From Hyphomonadaceae bacterium (GTDB lineage: Bacteria; Pseudomonadota; Alphaproteobacteria; Caulobacterales; Hyphomonadaceae): 64,000 bases of DNA. The number at the start of each line of letters is the position of its first letter. Position 1 is the first letter of the stretch. The translations under genes were made by a program, and so were the position numbers. Below, piece by piece: positions 54,497 to 63,465 of this stretch. The stretch covers positions 1-64,000 of the forward strand of contig JAUYPV010000161.1 of the NCBI GenBank assembly GCA_030697555.1, written 5' to 3'. The notes under the pieces were generated by a model. It saw nothing but the letters and a program-made list of their open reading frames with translations, was not told the origin of the DNA and did no database searches.

Positions 54497-55204
54497 TTAC
54501 TTGCCGCCGAGCTGGGCGACGATGAAGTCTTCCGCCTTCTTGAGGCCGTCCGGCGCAGGCCAGTGGGTCGTGCCCGCGACGGTCTCGAGTTTCGAGTCGT
54601 AGCCGTTCGTCTTCAGTTGTGCCTGGACTGCATCGATGCGGTCCTGCTTTACGGTCGGGTCCTGGTCGTTGTGAACGATCAGCACTGACGCTGGCGCGCC
54701 GGCCTCTTCCTTCTTGCAGTCTCCGTTGGCGAGGATGCCAGCGAGCGAGACGACAGCCTTCACGTCCGGCGTCGAGCACGAGCCGGCGTCGAACGCCACG
54801 CCGCCGCCCTGCGAAAAGCCGACGACGACGATGTTCTGCGGCGGCACTTTCAGGCCTTCGGCGGCTTTCTTCACGGTGTCGACGGCGATGGCTTTCACCG
54901 CGCCCTTGGTGTTCTCCGGATCTTCGCCGCGCAGCACGTACCAGGATTTACCGTTGCCCTGGGTGAGGGGGCCGTCGTTGTAGACGAAGGCGGCGTCGGG
55001 CAGGCGCTTCGCCAGAGCTTCAGCCAGCGGTTTCATCGCCGCGCCGGTCTGCGTGTAGCCGTGGAAGAACACGACCAGTTGCTTCGCCGCCTTGCCGGAA
55101 GCGGGGTCCATGCCCTGCATGCCGAGGCTGGAGACGGTCTGCGCCGAAGCGGCGCCTGCGCCAAGGCCGATGGCCAGCGCGGTAAGGATGGCAAGGCGTT
55201 TCAT
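54497..55204 (-). CDS. Exported phospholipase/carboxylesterase-family hydrolase
   Basis: 235 residues. Signal peptide MKRLAILTALAIGLGAGAASAQ. Alpha/beta hydrolase of the phospholipase/carboxylesterase (dienelactone hydrolase-like) type: VVFFHGYTQTG oxyanion region, VVGFSQGGGVAFD nucleophile elbow, VLIVHNDQDPTV with the acid, and TTHWP with the histidine. Two cysteine residues (GSCSTP, GDCKKE) could pair outside the cytoplasm. Acts in the periplasm, substrate unknown. Convergent with the lipoprotein gene, 22 bases apart. Confidence 0.87.
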   Translation of the reverse strand: MKRLAILTALAIGLGAGAASAQTVSSLGMQGMDPASGKAAKQLVVFFHGYTQTGAAMKPLAEALAKRLPDAAFVYNDGPLTQGNGKSWYVLRGEDPENTKGAVKAIAVDTVKKAAEGLKVPPQNIVVVGFSQGGGVAFDAGSCSTPDVKAVVSLAGILANGDCKKEEAGAPASVLIVHNDQDPTVKQDRIDAVQAQLKTNGYDSKLETVAGTTHWPAPDGLKKAEDFIVAQLGGK

Positions 55205-55292
55205 CAGAACTCTCCCTCGTGATTGCGTATCGTTGACGCACCGGGAACCTACGCCCGGTTGTTATCGAGGCAAGGCACGACTCGCACACCTT

Positions 55293-55334
55293 GCTGTCAT
55301 TTCAGGGCTGTCATTTCAGGGCTGTCATTTCAGG
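55293..55334. repeat. Perfect 14-bp tandem repeat, three copies
   Basis: Unit GCTGTCATTTCAGG three times without mismatch, in the gap between the esterase and VOC genes. Not a multiple of three, so unlikely to be coding. Confidence 0.95.
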
Positions 55335-55355
55335 AACTGCGGTTGGGCGGATTCT

Positions 55356-55754
55356 CTATGCGCCAAGTGCTTCGCGCACCACCGCTTCGATCTTGAAGCC
55401 GTCGAGATCGAAGATGAAGCAGCCATAGAAGCCGGCGGTGTATTGTGGACGAACGCCCGGCGCGCCCGCGTCCCTGCCGCCGAGTTTCATGGCAGTTTCG
55501 TGAAAGGCGTGGACTTCGGCGCGATCCTTCGCGCGGAAGCTGATGTGCAGGCCGACGCCAGACGTTGCAGCGCCCGGCTCCTTGGCGTGGATCCAGAAAA
55601 TCGGCGGCAGCACATCGTCAGGGCCCCAGCCGATCGCGCCGTCACGTTGTTTGCGGCGGCGGAGGCCCAGCGTTGCGAGCACAGCGTCATAGAACTTCGC
55701 GGAGTTCTCGAAGTCGGCGACGGGAATCGAGACGTGGTCGATGAAAGCGGGCAT
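55356..55754 (-). CDS. VOC-family (glyoxalase/dioxygenase-like) protein
   Basis: 132 residues without signal peptide. FIDHVSIPVADFENSAKFYDAVL is the standard VOC start with the metal-ligand histidine; a middle VGLHISFRA and a final DLDGFKIEAVV with the acidic ligand follow. GGAAGG lies before the ATG. Cytoplasmic; substrate not known. It is unrelated in detail to the exported VOC protein at 43476. Confidence 0.86.
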   Translation of the reverse strand: MPAFIDHVSIPVADFENSAKFYDAVLATLGLRRRKQRDGAIGWGPDDVLPPIFWIHAKEPGAATSGVGLHISFRAKDRAEVHAFHETAMKLGGRDAGAPGVRPQYTAGFYGCFIFDLDGFKIEAVVREALGA

Positions 55755-55785
55755 GCGATCAACCTTCCTTGGCGCCGGTGAGCCC

Positions 55786-55848
55786 GCCCTCGTGGTTCGA
55801 CGGGCGCGATCCAGGACTTCGTCCAGGAACGCTGCTCACCATGAGGGC
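55786..55848. repeat. REP-like palindromic element, copy 2
   Basis: Starts GCCCTCGTGGTTCGACGGGC and ends GCTGCTCACCATGAGGGC, so the ends are imperfect inverted repeats. Confidence 0.65.
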
Positions 55849-55873
55849 TCTTTCAATATCACCGATGCCTCGC

Positions 55874-56034
55874 AGCCCTCATGGTGGAGTCCGTTGCACG
55901 GGTTCATGTGTTGCTCGGAAGTTCCGAGTCGTTCGGTGAACATTTGGGAATCGAGTGGGGAACTCCGCGAACCCGTGCAAAGAACTCCATGGTGAGCAGC
56001 CGCCGCAGGCGGCGACCGTCGAACCACGAGGGCG
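55874..56034. repeat. REP-like element, copy 3, containing a nested hairpin element
   Basis: GCCCTCATGGTG at one end and the GCAGCCGCCGCAGGCGGC-containing copy (55987-56034) at the other. In between, GGAGTCCGTTGCACGGGTTC (55886-55905) and GAACCCGTGCAAAGAACTCC (55969-55988) are inverted repeats about 63 bases apart. The whole looks like one palindromic element interrupted by another. No gene. Confidence 0.6.
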
Positions 56035-56057
56035 ATACGCGCTGAATTTGCCGCAGC

Positions 56058-57914
56058 CTACCACCCGCAGCTCTGGCCCTTGTTCTGTTCCTTCAGCCAG
56101 GTCTGCAGCGGGGCGAAGTATTCGACCAGCGCCGTGCCGTCAATTTCGCGCGTGCCGGTGAAGGCTTCGAGCGCATCGGGCCAGGGCTTGCTGGCGCCCA
56201 TCTCCATCATCGCGTTGAACTTCGCACCGACATCCTTATTGCCGTAGATCGAGCAGCGATGCAGTGGGCCTGTCCAACCGGCCTGTTCGCACGCGGCCTT
56301 CTGGAACTGGAACTGCAGGATGAAGGAGAGGAAGTAGCGCAGGTAAGGCGTGTTCGCCGGGATATGGTATTTCGCGCCCGGATCGAATGCATCGGCAGGG
56401 CGCTGACTCGGCGGGGCGATGCCCTGATATTTCAGCGCGAGATCCCACCATGCCTTGTTGTAGTCGGCGGGCGTGGTTTCGCCGCGGAACACCTGCCAGC
56501 GCCATTTGTCGACCATCAGGCCGAAGGGCAGGAAGGACACCTTCTCCAGCGCGCGGTTCATCAGGAGACCTGTGTCGGCCGAGGCCGGCGGAACCTTGCT
56601 GATGAGGTCGAGCTGCTTGAGATATTCAGGCGTCACCGAAAGCGCGATGAAGTCGCCGATCGCTTCGTGGAAGCCATCGTTCGCGCCGTTCCGGAACAGG
56701 AAATCCTGCTTGTTGTAGGCGCGCTGGTAGAAATTGTGGCCCAGCTCGTGGTGGACGGTCTGGAAGTCCTCCTGGTTGATCTGCGTGCACATCTTGATGC
56801 GCAGGTCGTCGAGGTTGTCGATGTCCCACGCCGAAGCGTGGCACTGCACTTCGCGATCGCGCGGGCGCGTGATCAGCGAGCGCTCCCAGAACGTTGCGGG
56901 CAGGGGCTGCAGGCCGAGCGAGGTGTAGAAGCCTTCGCCCGTTTTCACCATCTTCACCGCATCGAACTTGCGGGCGACCAGAACCTTGGTGAGGTCATAG
57001 CCTGGATCGGAAGCGGGCGGGGCGGCCAACGGATAGATGTTGGTCCAGTCCTGCGCCCACATGTTGCCGAGCAGGTCGGCGCGGATCGGGCCGGTCTTGG
57101 CTTGAACAGCGTCGCCATACTTGGTGTTGAGCCGGCCGCGGACGTAGCAGTGCAGCTCCTTGTAGAGCGGGTCGACCTGAGTCCAGAGCTTCTCGACGGT
57201 GGCTTCCATGTCGGCCGATGGCATATCGTAGTTCGACAGCCACATGTCGGCGATGTCCTTGAAGCCAAGCTCCTTGGCGCCGGCATTGCCGATATCGACC
57301 ATGCGGGCGTAGTCCTCGGCCATGGTCGGGCTGGGCTTGCCCTCGGCCGGGTCCTGCGGCCCGATGGAGACGGTGCGCCAGCCTTCCCAGGCCTGCTGCA
57401 GCTTCTTCGGATCGCGCACGTCGCCGATGATGTTGGAGAGTTCCTCGAGGTTGAGCTCCTTGCCGTCGACCGTGTACTTACCCTTGCCATAGGTCGACGC
57501 CATCCGCGTGGTGACGTCGGCAAGCTCGTCCGCGATCTGCTTCTGTTCTTCCGGCGTGCCTGTGGAAGGCGCAGGCATCACGATGCCTGCGCGCAGGAAC
57601 AGCATCTTACGTTCCTGGTCTGGCGTTAGCTTCGCGCCTTCGAACGCCTTGGTTTCGTTGGCGAGGCGCACGGTGAGCTGTGTACCTTCCGATCCCGCCC
57701 TCGAGTTTAGCCAGTCGGTATCGTCGGTAATGAAGTTGGCGTTCACCCAGGCGGTGCGGGCGGCGTAGTCGGAATAATCGCTCAGCTCTTTCTCGGCGCG
57801 AGCAAGGAACGCAGCCGGATCGCTTTCAGTCTTCGAAGCGGTTGTCGTTGCATTGTTGCAGCCGGCAAGTAGCGCCATGCCGATTGCTGCGCTGCTAAGC
57901 AGAAACTGTCTCAT
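56058..57914 (-). CDS. M2-family peptidyl-dipeptidase (ACE-like) lipoprotein
   Basis: 618 residues from the ATG at 57914; the track start at 58007 lacks the signal. Lipobox LLAGC (C19). The zinc motif HELGH (389-393) with downstream GFHEAIGD (E417) is typical of the M2 family, whose members cleave dipeptides from the C-terminus; ACE-like enzymes are frequent in Caulobacterales and Xanthomonadales. The surrounding VHHELGHNFYQRAYN and WDLALKYQGIAPPS fit well. It lies on its own, divided from the MacAB-TolC operon by a terminator. Confidence 0.93.
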   Translation of the reverse strand: MRQFLLSSAAIGMALLAGCNNATTTASKTESDPAAFLARAEKELSDYSDYAARTAWVNANFITDDTDWLNSRAGSEGTQLTVRLANETKAFEGAKLTPDQERKMLFLRAGIVMPAPSTGTPEEQKQIADELADVTTRMASTYGKGKYTVDGKELNLEELSNIIGDVRDPKKLQQAWEGWRTVSIGPQDPAEGKPSPTMAEDYARMVDIGNAGAKELGFKDIADMWLSNYDMPSADMEATVEKLWTQVDPLYKELHCYVRGRLNTKYGDAVQAKTGPIRADLLGNMWAQDWTNIYPLAAPPASDPGYDLTKVLVARKFDAVKMVKTGEGFYTSLGLQPLPATFWERSLITRPRDREVQCHASAWDIDNLDDLRIKMCTQINQEDFQTVHHELGHNFYQRAYNKQDFLFRNGANDGFHEAIGDFIALSVTPEYLKQLDLISKVPPASADTGLLMNRALEKVSFLPFGLMVDKWRWQVFRGETTPADYNKAWWDLALKYQGIAPPSQRPADAFDPGAKYHIPANTPYLRYFLSFILQFQFQKAACEQAGWTGPLHRCSIYGNKDVGAKFNAMMEMGASKPWPDALEAFTGTREIDGTALVEYFAPLQTWLKEQNKGQSCGW

Positions 57915-58010
57915 CTCACCCGTCCTGTTGGAATGTTGGACCCTCTCGGGGAACGGCGGGAGACTAGTCCTGGCTTGCACAGGGTCAACAGGGATGGCTT
58001 TGCCCAAAAC

Positions 58011-58042
58011 GAAAACCGCCCCGGAGTTTCCTCCGGGGCGGT
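58011..58042 (-). terminator. Intrinsic terminator of the MacAB-TolC operon
   Basis: Stem CCGCCCCGGA/TCCGGGGCGG, followed leftward by TTTTCGTTTT; 24 bases past the TolC-like stop. Confidence 0.92.
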
Positions 58043-58065
58043 GCTTGTTCAGCTATGAGTAGCCG

Positions 58066-59532
58066 TTACTTCGGCTCGTGCTTGCCGTCGTCGGCAACCG
58101 TGGTCTTGCTCGCAAGCGGCTGCGCCTTGGTCGGATTGCCGCCCAGCGCCGTGTGCAGCGTGATCCACTGGTCGATCCGTGCGCGGTTGTTGGCGATCAG
58201 GTTGGCCTCGGCGACCTCGGCGCTGTCACGGACCTGGAACAGGTCGAGCAGGCTCTGGCTGCCTTCGTTGTAGCGCAGTTCGCCGAGACGGAGGGATTCG
58301 TTCGCCGCGTCAGACGCCGTCTGCAGCGCGGTATTACGCGACTGCAGCGTATTGAACTGGTCGATCGCGTTCACGATCTGGCCGTAGGCGTCGATGATCG
58401 TCTGGCCATATTGTTCCAGGGCTTGGCGTTTGCCGGCATCGGAAGCCTCGATCGCGCCGGAAATCGCGCCGCCGTCGAAGATCGTCTGCGCCAGCGACAG
58501 GCCGATGGTGAGGGCGAGGCCGTCGAAATCGAACAGGTCGTCGGTCGTGTTGATCGTCGTGTTCTGCAGCCCGAGAGTGAGATCGCCGTTGAGCTGCGGC
58601 CATGGACGCAGGCGCGCCACCTGGTTGTTGGCGAACACCTGGATCATGTTCAGCTCGGCCGCGACGACGTCGGGGCGCGAGCGGATGGTCAGCTCCGGCA
58701 GGCCGAGCGGCGGGGTCGCTGGCGGTTGGGGCAGGGCGCCTGAGATCGCCAGCTTGTTCTGCGGGAACCTGCCGAGCGCGGTTTCAAGCGCGCGGACCGC
58801 CGAACGCACGGACGCTTGGGAAGCGAGGATCGAGTCCTCGGCCGTGGCGAGGCGGGACTGGCCGATCACGAGTTCGTCGCGGGCCACGGAGCCGGCGTCG
58901 TAACGCGTCTGCGTGATGCGGAACGTATCGCGCTGGCGCTCGAGCGAGCGGCGGTCGAGGTCGAGCTGGAGCTGCTGCTCGATCACCGCGAAGTAGGAGC
59001 GTGCAACGGTCGCGGCGATCTGGCGGCGGGTCTGCTCGTAGGTGGCCTGCGTCGAACGGAGGCCGGCGGACGACGCTTGGATGGAGGAGTTGAGATCCCC
59101 CATGATGTCGATGTTGTACGCGCCGGTGACGTTGAACCCGTAGTTCTCGTTCTCGAACTCGAGGTCTTCGACAAGCGAGGTCGAGCTGCCGCTGACGGAG
59201 GTCCTGAGGCTGGGCCACAGGCCCGAGCGTGTCTGCTTCAGCAGCGCTTGCGAGCGATAGACGTTCTCGATGGCCGCGCGGAGGTTGCGGTTGTTCTCGA
59301 GCGCTTCCTGCACGAAGGCGATGAGCTGCGCGTCGTTGAACACACTGTAGTCGGAGATGATCGCCGCCGTGTCACCCGTCATCGGGGCGACGGTCCAGTC
59401 GGTGGGAACGCCAGCGCGTTTCTCCGACATGGCGTCGAAGGCGGGGCCGGCTGCAGGCAGGTGTCCGCACGCGGAGAGGAGGGCCGCGAGCGCGCCCACG
59501 GACACGCCGCGGGCAATGTTTTTCTTAATCAT
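58066..59532 (-). CDS. TolC-like outer-membrane efflux lipoprotein (NodT type)
   Basis: 488 residues. Lipobox LLSAC (C22), so a lipid-anchored member of the OprM/NodT group. Two outer-membrane efflux repeats: AFVQEALENNRNLRAAIENVY near residue 73 and VAAELNMIQVFANNQVARLR and RPWPQLNGDLTLG in the second half; long coiled-coil stretches (RQRDTFRITQTRYDAGSVARDE) form the trans-periplasmic barrel. Last gene of the operon; its start overlaps the permease gene by 8 bases. Confidence 0.92.
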   Translation of the reverse strand: MIKKNIARGVSVGALAALLSACGHLPAAGPAFDAMSEKRAGVPTDWTVAPMTGDTAAIISDYSVFNDAQLIAFVQEALENNRNLRAAIENVYRSQALLKQTRSGLWPSLRTSVSGSSTSLVEDLEFENENYGFNVTGAYNIDIMGDLNSSIQASSAGLRSTQATYEQTRRQIAATVARSYFAVIEQQLQLDLDRRSLERQRDTFRITQTRYDAGSVARDELVIGQSRLATAEDSILASQASVRSAVRALETALGRFPQNKLAISGALPQPPATPPLGLPELTIRSRPDVVAAELNMIQVFANNQVARLRPWPQLNGDLTLGLQNTTINTTDDLFDFDGLALTIGLSLAQTIFDGGAISGAIEASDAGKRQALEQYGQTIIDAYGQIVNAIDQFNTLQSRNTALQTASDAANESLRLGELRYNEGSQSLLDLFQVRDSAEVAEANLIANNRARIDQWITLHTALGGNPTKAQPLASKTTVADDGKHEPK

Positions 59533-60763
59533 ATCTGAGCGCCTGAATTGGATCGAGTTGGGCCGCGCGGCGGGCGGGGAAGAAGCCGAAGATGAGACCC
59601 ACGGAGGCCGCCGCCCCCAAGGCCGTGGCTATGATGACCGGGCTCACCACCATTGGCGCCTTGGCTACTTGTGCGTAGCCGAAGATGCCGATCCACCCGA
59701 TCGCCATGCCGATTAGTCCACCGAGCGTGCAAAGCGCCACGGCTTCTACCAGGAACTGGATGAGGATATCGCCGCCGCGTGCGCCGACGGCCATGCGCAG
59801 GCCGATCTCGCGCGTGCGCTCGGTGACGGACACCAGCATGATGTTCATCACGCCGACGCCGCCGACGATAAGCGAAACGGCTGCTGTGAAGGCAAGAAGA
59901 GTGCTCATTGTCTCTGTTGCGGCCTGACGCTGCTTTATCATGTCGGCAAAGTTAAAAATCATGAAATTGTCGGCCTGGCCGGGCTCGATCCGCCGTCTTT
60001 CCCGCATCATTTGCGAGGCTTCGTCTTGAGCCTGCATCACGTCATAGCCGTCCTGGACGAGGAACTGAATGCGAGACACGTGGCGGGCGACCCAGCGGTT
60101 ACCGCCGGTAACCCGGTTACGGACCATGCTGAGCGGCGCGATCATGGTGTCGTCGCGGTCCTGACCCATGCCGCCCCCGCCAGCGGCGCCCTTGGATTCC
60201 AGCAGGCCGATAATCTCGACCGGGATGCTGTTGACGCGGATGCGCTGGCCGAGCGCGCTGCCGTTCGGAAACAGGTTCTTGGCTGTCGTCAGCCCGATCA
60301 CCACCACAGCGGAGCCGGACTGGGCCTCCTGCGCAGTGAACTCGCGGCCTTCGGTAACCTTCCAGTTGTTGACCTTGAAGAAATCGGCGCTGCCGCCCTG
60401 GATGTTGGTCAGCCAGTTGGCGTCTTCCGACACCGCCGTCACCTGGCCGTTGAGCACGCCGGTCGCCGCCTCGACGAAGGGCAGATCGGCCACAGCCGCC
60501 ACGTCGGTCTCGCTGAACGGCCGGCCCGAACCGCCGCCCTGGTTGCGGCCGCCACGCTGCATGCCGCCAGGGTTGAAAGTGAGCATGTTGGTGCCGACCG
60601 AGGAGATCTGAGCTTCGATCTGGGCGCGCGCGCCTTCGCCGATCGACATCATGATCATCACCGACCCGACGCCGATGATGATGCCCAGCATCGTCAGCAG
60701 CGACCGCATCGGGTTGGAGAACAACGCCTCCATGGCGGAAGACGTGGCAACGCCGAATTTCAT
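59525..60763 (-). CDS. macB: MacB-like ABC permease (separate from its ATPase)
   Basis: 412 residues with the MacB layout: first helix (about 15-40), a large periplasmic domain (about 45-280), three helices at the end. SLLTMLGIIIGVGSVMIMMS and EIGLRMAVGARGGDILIQFLVEA are typical of FtsX-type permeases. Unlike E. coli MacB, the ATPase is a separate gene. A GMQRGGRNQGGGSGRP low-complexity insert lies in the periplasmic domain near residue 68-83. Overlaps TolC, follows the ATPase by 2 bases. Confidence 0.92.
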   Translation of the reverse strand: MKFGVATSSAMEALFSNPMRSLLTMLGIIIGVGSVMIMMSIGEGARAQIEAQISSVGTNMLTFNPGGMQRGGRNQGGGSGRPFSETDVAAVADLPFVEAATGVLNGQVTAVSEDANWLTNIQGGSADFFKVNNWKVTEGREFTAQEAQSGSAVVVIGLTTAKNLFPNGSALGQRIRVNSIPVEIIGLLESKGAAGGGGMGQDRDDTMIAPLSMVRNRVTGGNRWVARHVSRIQFLVQDGYDVMQAQDEASQMMRERRRIEPGQADNFMIFNFADMIKQRQAATETMSTLLAFTAAVSLIVGGVGVMNIMLVSVTERTREIGLRMAVGARGGDILIQFLVEAVALCTLGGLIGMAIGWIGIFGYAQVAKAPMVVSPVIIATALGAAASVGLIFGFFPARRAAQLDPIQALRYD

Positions 60764-60765
60764 GG

Positions 60766-61494
60766 TCAGCCTCCGTGGGCGCGCTTGCCCTCAAGCGTCG
60801 CTGGATTGGCGGTATCGGTTTCGATCTTGCCGTCCCGGAAATGGATCTGGCGCGAGGCGTAGTGCGCAACCTCGGGCTCGTGCGTAATCACCACGACGGT
60901 GATGCCCTGTTTGTTGAGATCCTGCATCAGATGCATGATCTCGCCGGTGGTCTTGGTGTCGAGCGCTCCCGTGGGCTCGTCGGCAAGAAGAATGCGCGGA
61001 TGGTTGGACAAGGCGCGCGCGATGGCGACGCGCTGCTGCTGGCCACCGGAAAGCTGCATGGGCCGGTGGTCCATGCGCGTGCCGAGGCCGACCAGTTCGA
61101 GCACTTCCTTGGCGCGCGCGTCTATGTCGCCGACGTCCTTGCGGGCATAGCGAAGGGGAAGGCGCACGTTCTGGAACGCATCCTGGCGCGCCAGCAGGTT
61201 GAACTGCTGGAACACGAAACCGATCGTTTCGTTGCGCAGGTCCGCGAGGTCGTCACGAGACATTTGTGACAAAGCGCTGCCGTTGATCCACATCTCCCCG
61301 GAGGTGGGGCGGTCGAGGGCGCCGATCAAGTTCATCAGCGACGATTTCCCTGAACCGGACGGGCCCATGATTGCGACAAACTCGCCCTCGCGGATATCGA
61401 GGCTCACGCCGTCCAGGGCGCGCACCTCCTGGTCTCCCATCACGTAGATCTTGGTCAGATCCCGGCAGGAGATGATTGCTTTTTCATTCGCCAT
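60766..61494 (-). CDS. MacB/LolD-type ABC ATPase
   Basis: 242 residues. Walker [15 protein letters not shown]-loop [11 protein letters not shown], signature [15 protein letters not shown], Walker [13 protein letters not shown] and H-loop VVVITHEPE are all intact. Powers the permease at 59525. Begins 11 bases after the adaptor gene. Together the four genes form a MacA-ATPase-permease-TolC tripartite exporter, of the class that exports peptides, toxins or macrolides. Confidence 0.93.
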   Translation of the reverse strand: MANEKAIISCRDLTKIYVMGDQEVRALDGVSLDIREGEFVAIMGPSGSGKSSLMNLIGALDRPTSGEMWINGSALSQMSRDDLADLRNETIGFVFQQFNLLARQDAFQNVRLPLRYARKDVGDIDARAKEVLELVGLGTRMDHRPMQLSGGQQQRVAIARALSNHPRILLADEPTGALDTKTTGEIMHLMQDLNKQGITVVVITHEPEVAHYASRQIHFRDGKIETDTANPATLEGKRAHGG

Positions 61495-61505
61495 GTCGGT
61501 CAGGC

Positions 61506-63206
61506 TTACTTCTTCTCGCCCTTGCCGGGGGCGGCGGACCGGACGACGAACTTGTCGCCCTCCTGTGCGCCGCGCACGATCTGGGCGTAGTTGCCGTCGC
61601 TGAGGCCGATCATGAGCATGTGGCGCTCAAGCTCGCCCTTGTCGTTGAGCTTGTAGACTGTCACGCGCTTCTGCGACTGCATCTCCAGCCGGTGCTTCTC
61701 GACCACGGCAAACTCTTCCGGGCTGAGGTTGGAGCGCAGGACTTTGTCGCGGGTCTGCTCCATCTTGGCGCGCATTTCCTGCATCTGCTGCTGCTGGACA
61801 ATGCTCTGGGGCGGACCGCCGAAGCCGCCGCCGCCAATGATCACTGCGCCGCCGCCGGCGCCCTGCTGCGGCATCGGCATGGAGGCGCGAGCGCGCTCCA
61901 TCTCGGCCTGCATCTCGGCCATGATCTTCTGCGAGCGCGCTTCGTCGATGCCGGCTTCCTTAAGCCAGTCGCCCATCGGGTTATTGTTGCCGCCGAAGCC
62001 GCCACCGGGGCCGCGTCCGCCGCCGCGCTGTCCGCCACCCGCGCCGCCGCGTTCACCGCCACCACCGCCGCCGAGCGCGATGGTCTGCTGACCGCCCTGG
62101 CCGCCGCCTTGTGCGCCGCCGGGACCGCCGGGGCCGCCCTGTCCACGCTGACCCTCGGCGCCGCCCATTGCCTCGAGCACATCTTTCGGCGGCTGGAAGC
62201 GGGTGGCGTCGTAGGCGATGCGCAGCACGTTCTCGGCTCGGTCGGCCGTGATCTCGACGTTGGCCGTCATGCCGGGGAACAATTTCGAATTCGGATTACG
62301 CGCCTGCACGACGACCGTATAGGTGACGACGTTGGCCTGCTCGGCGCCGAGCTTGCGCACCTGCGTGACGATGCCGTTGAAGCGTTCGCCGGGGAAAGCA
62401 TCGACCGTGAAGGTCACCGGGTCGCCATCGTCGATGCCGCCGATGTCGGATTCGACGACCGCAGCCTCAATCTGGATCTGGGAAAGGTCTTCCGCGACGG
62501 TGAAGAACTGTGCGACGTTCATCGAGGACTGGACGGTCTGGCCGACGTCCACCTTTCGCGAGATGATCACGCCGTCGATTGGCGAGCGGATCTTCGTTTT
62601 CTCGAGACGGGCCAGCGCATCCTGAAGGGTGGCTTGCGAGCGCGCGAGGCCGGCTTCAGCGGACTGCAGGGACGCCTTCTCGGTGTCGAGCGCGATCTTG
62701 GCGAGGATGAAGGTCTGATCTGCCTGCTCCCAAGCGGACTGCGAGATGGCGCCTTCGGCGAACAGCGACTTCTGGCGATTGTAGTCCTGCGTCGCCTTGT
62801 TGAGATTGGCCTCGGCGCGCGCGATCGAGGACTTGCCATTGGCGACCGACGCCTGCGACTGAAGTACGGCGGCGCGGTTCGAATTGACTGTCGTGATGAA
62901 CGTCTCGGGGTCGATCTGGGCGAGGACCATGTCCTTCTTTACGGGCGAGTTGAAGTCGACCATGAGTTCAACAATCTTGCCCGACACTTCGGAGCCGACA
63001 TCGACCTTCTTCAGAGGCTGCACGGCGCCGGAGGCGGAGACCACGCGCGCGACGTTGCCCTTCTCGACCGCAACGGTCTCGTAGTCATATTTGCCCTGCT
63101 TGGCGGCGCCATTGCCGCGCGCGACCATGGCCGCTCCGCCGACGAGAACGATGACGGCGCCGGCGATCCCGACCAGCACCTTCTTGTTCATCTGAAGCTT
63201 TATCAT
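61506..63206 (-). CDS. MacA-like periplasmic adaptor with large glycine-rich insertion
   Basis: 566 residues, longer than usual MacA (about 370-400). N-terminal anchor (KKVLVGIAGAVIVLVGGAAM), lipoyl and hairpin parts (VSASGAVQPLKKVDVGSEV, coiled coil 110-205), barrel with RSPIDGVIISRKVDVG and KLFPGMTANVEIT. Residues about 348-510 are an insertion rich in Gly/Gln/Arg (GGPGGPGGAQGGGQGGQQ) with a charged helix; then a normal last domain. GGAAAG precedes the ATG at 63206; an ATG at 63191 is possible. First gene of the operon. Confidence 0.9.
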   Translation of the reverse strand: MIKLQMNKKVLVGIAGAVIVLVGGAAMVARGNGAAKQGKYDYETVAVEKGNVARVVSASGAVQPLKKVDVGSEVSGKIVELMVDFNSPVKKDMVLAQIDPETFITTVNSNRAAVLQSQASVANGKSSIARAEANLNKATQDYNRQKSLFAEGAISQSAWEQADQTFILAKIALDTEKASLQSAEAGLARSQATLQDALARLEKTKIRSPIDGVIISRKVDVGQTVQSSMNVAQFFTVAEDLSQIQIEAAVVESDIGGIDDGDPVTFTVDAFPGERFNGIVTQVRKLGAEQANVVTYTVVVQARNPNSKLFPGMTANVEITADRAENVLRIAYDATRFQPPKDVLEAMGGAEGQRGQGGPGGPGGAQGGGQGGQQTIALGGGGGGERGGAGGGQRGGGRGPGGGFGGNNNPMGDWLKEAGIDEARSQKIMAEMQAEMERARASMPMPQQGAGGGAVIIGGGGFGGPPQSIVQQQQMQEMRAKMEQTRDKVLRSNLSPEEFAVVEKHRLEMQSQKRVTVYKLNDKGELERHMLMIGLSDGNYAQIVRGAQEGDKFVVRSAAPGKGEKK

Positions 63207-63465
63207 TTCAGGCTTTCCATCAGTCGGCCGAGCGGGCAGCAGGCATCGTCCGCCCCTTCATACGTGATTTTAAATGAACGGCGCTTGTATTTCCGTCTCG
63301 GGCTCACGGAAAATTCAATGCTGTAACAGGGTGTCGCAAGCTCTGTGAACACTGGATTTTCCTACCCTCGCGCCGTGCGGGAAAGCGGGTTTGACGCCGG
63401 GGGGCGCCCGACCATAATGCCGCCGGCCGGGCGAGCTGGCTCACTCATGAGTTACGGGCGTCACC
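63207..63465. other. Divergent intergenic region between MacA-like and ABC ATPase genes
   Basis: 259 bases holding the promoters of both units. A short palindromic GGGCGCCCG/CGCCGGCCGGGCG stretch occurs near 63401-63432; nothing else recognised. Confidence 0.4.
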
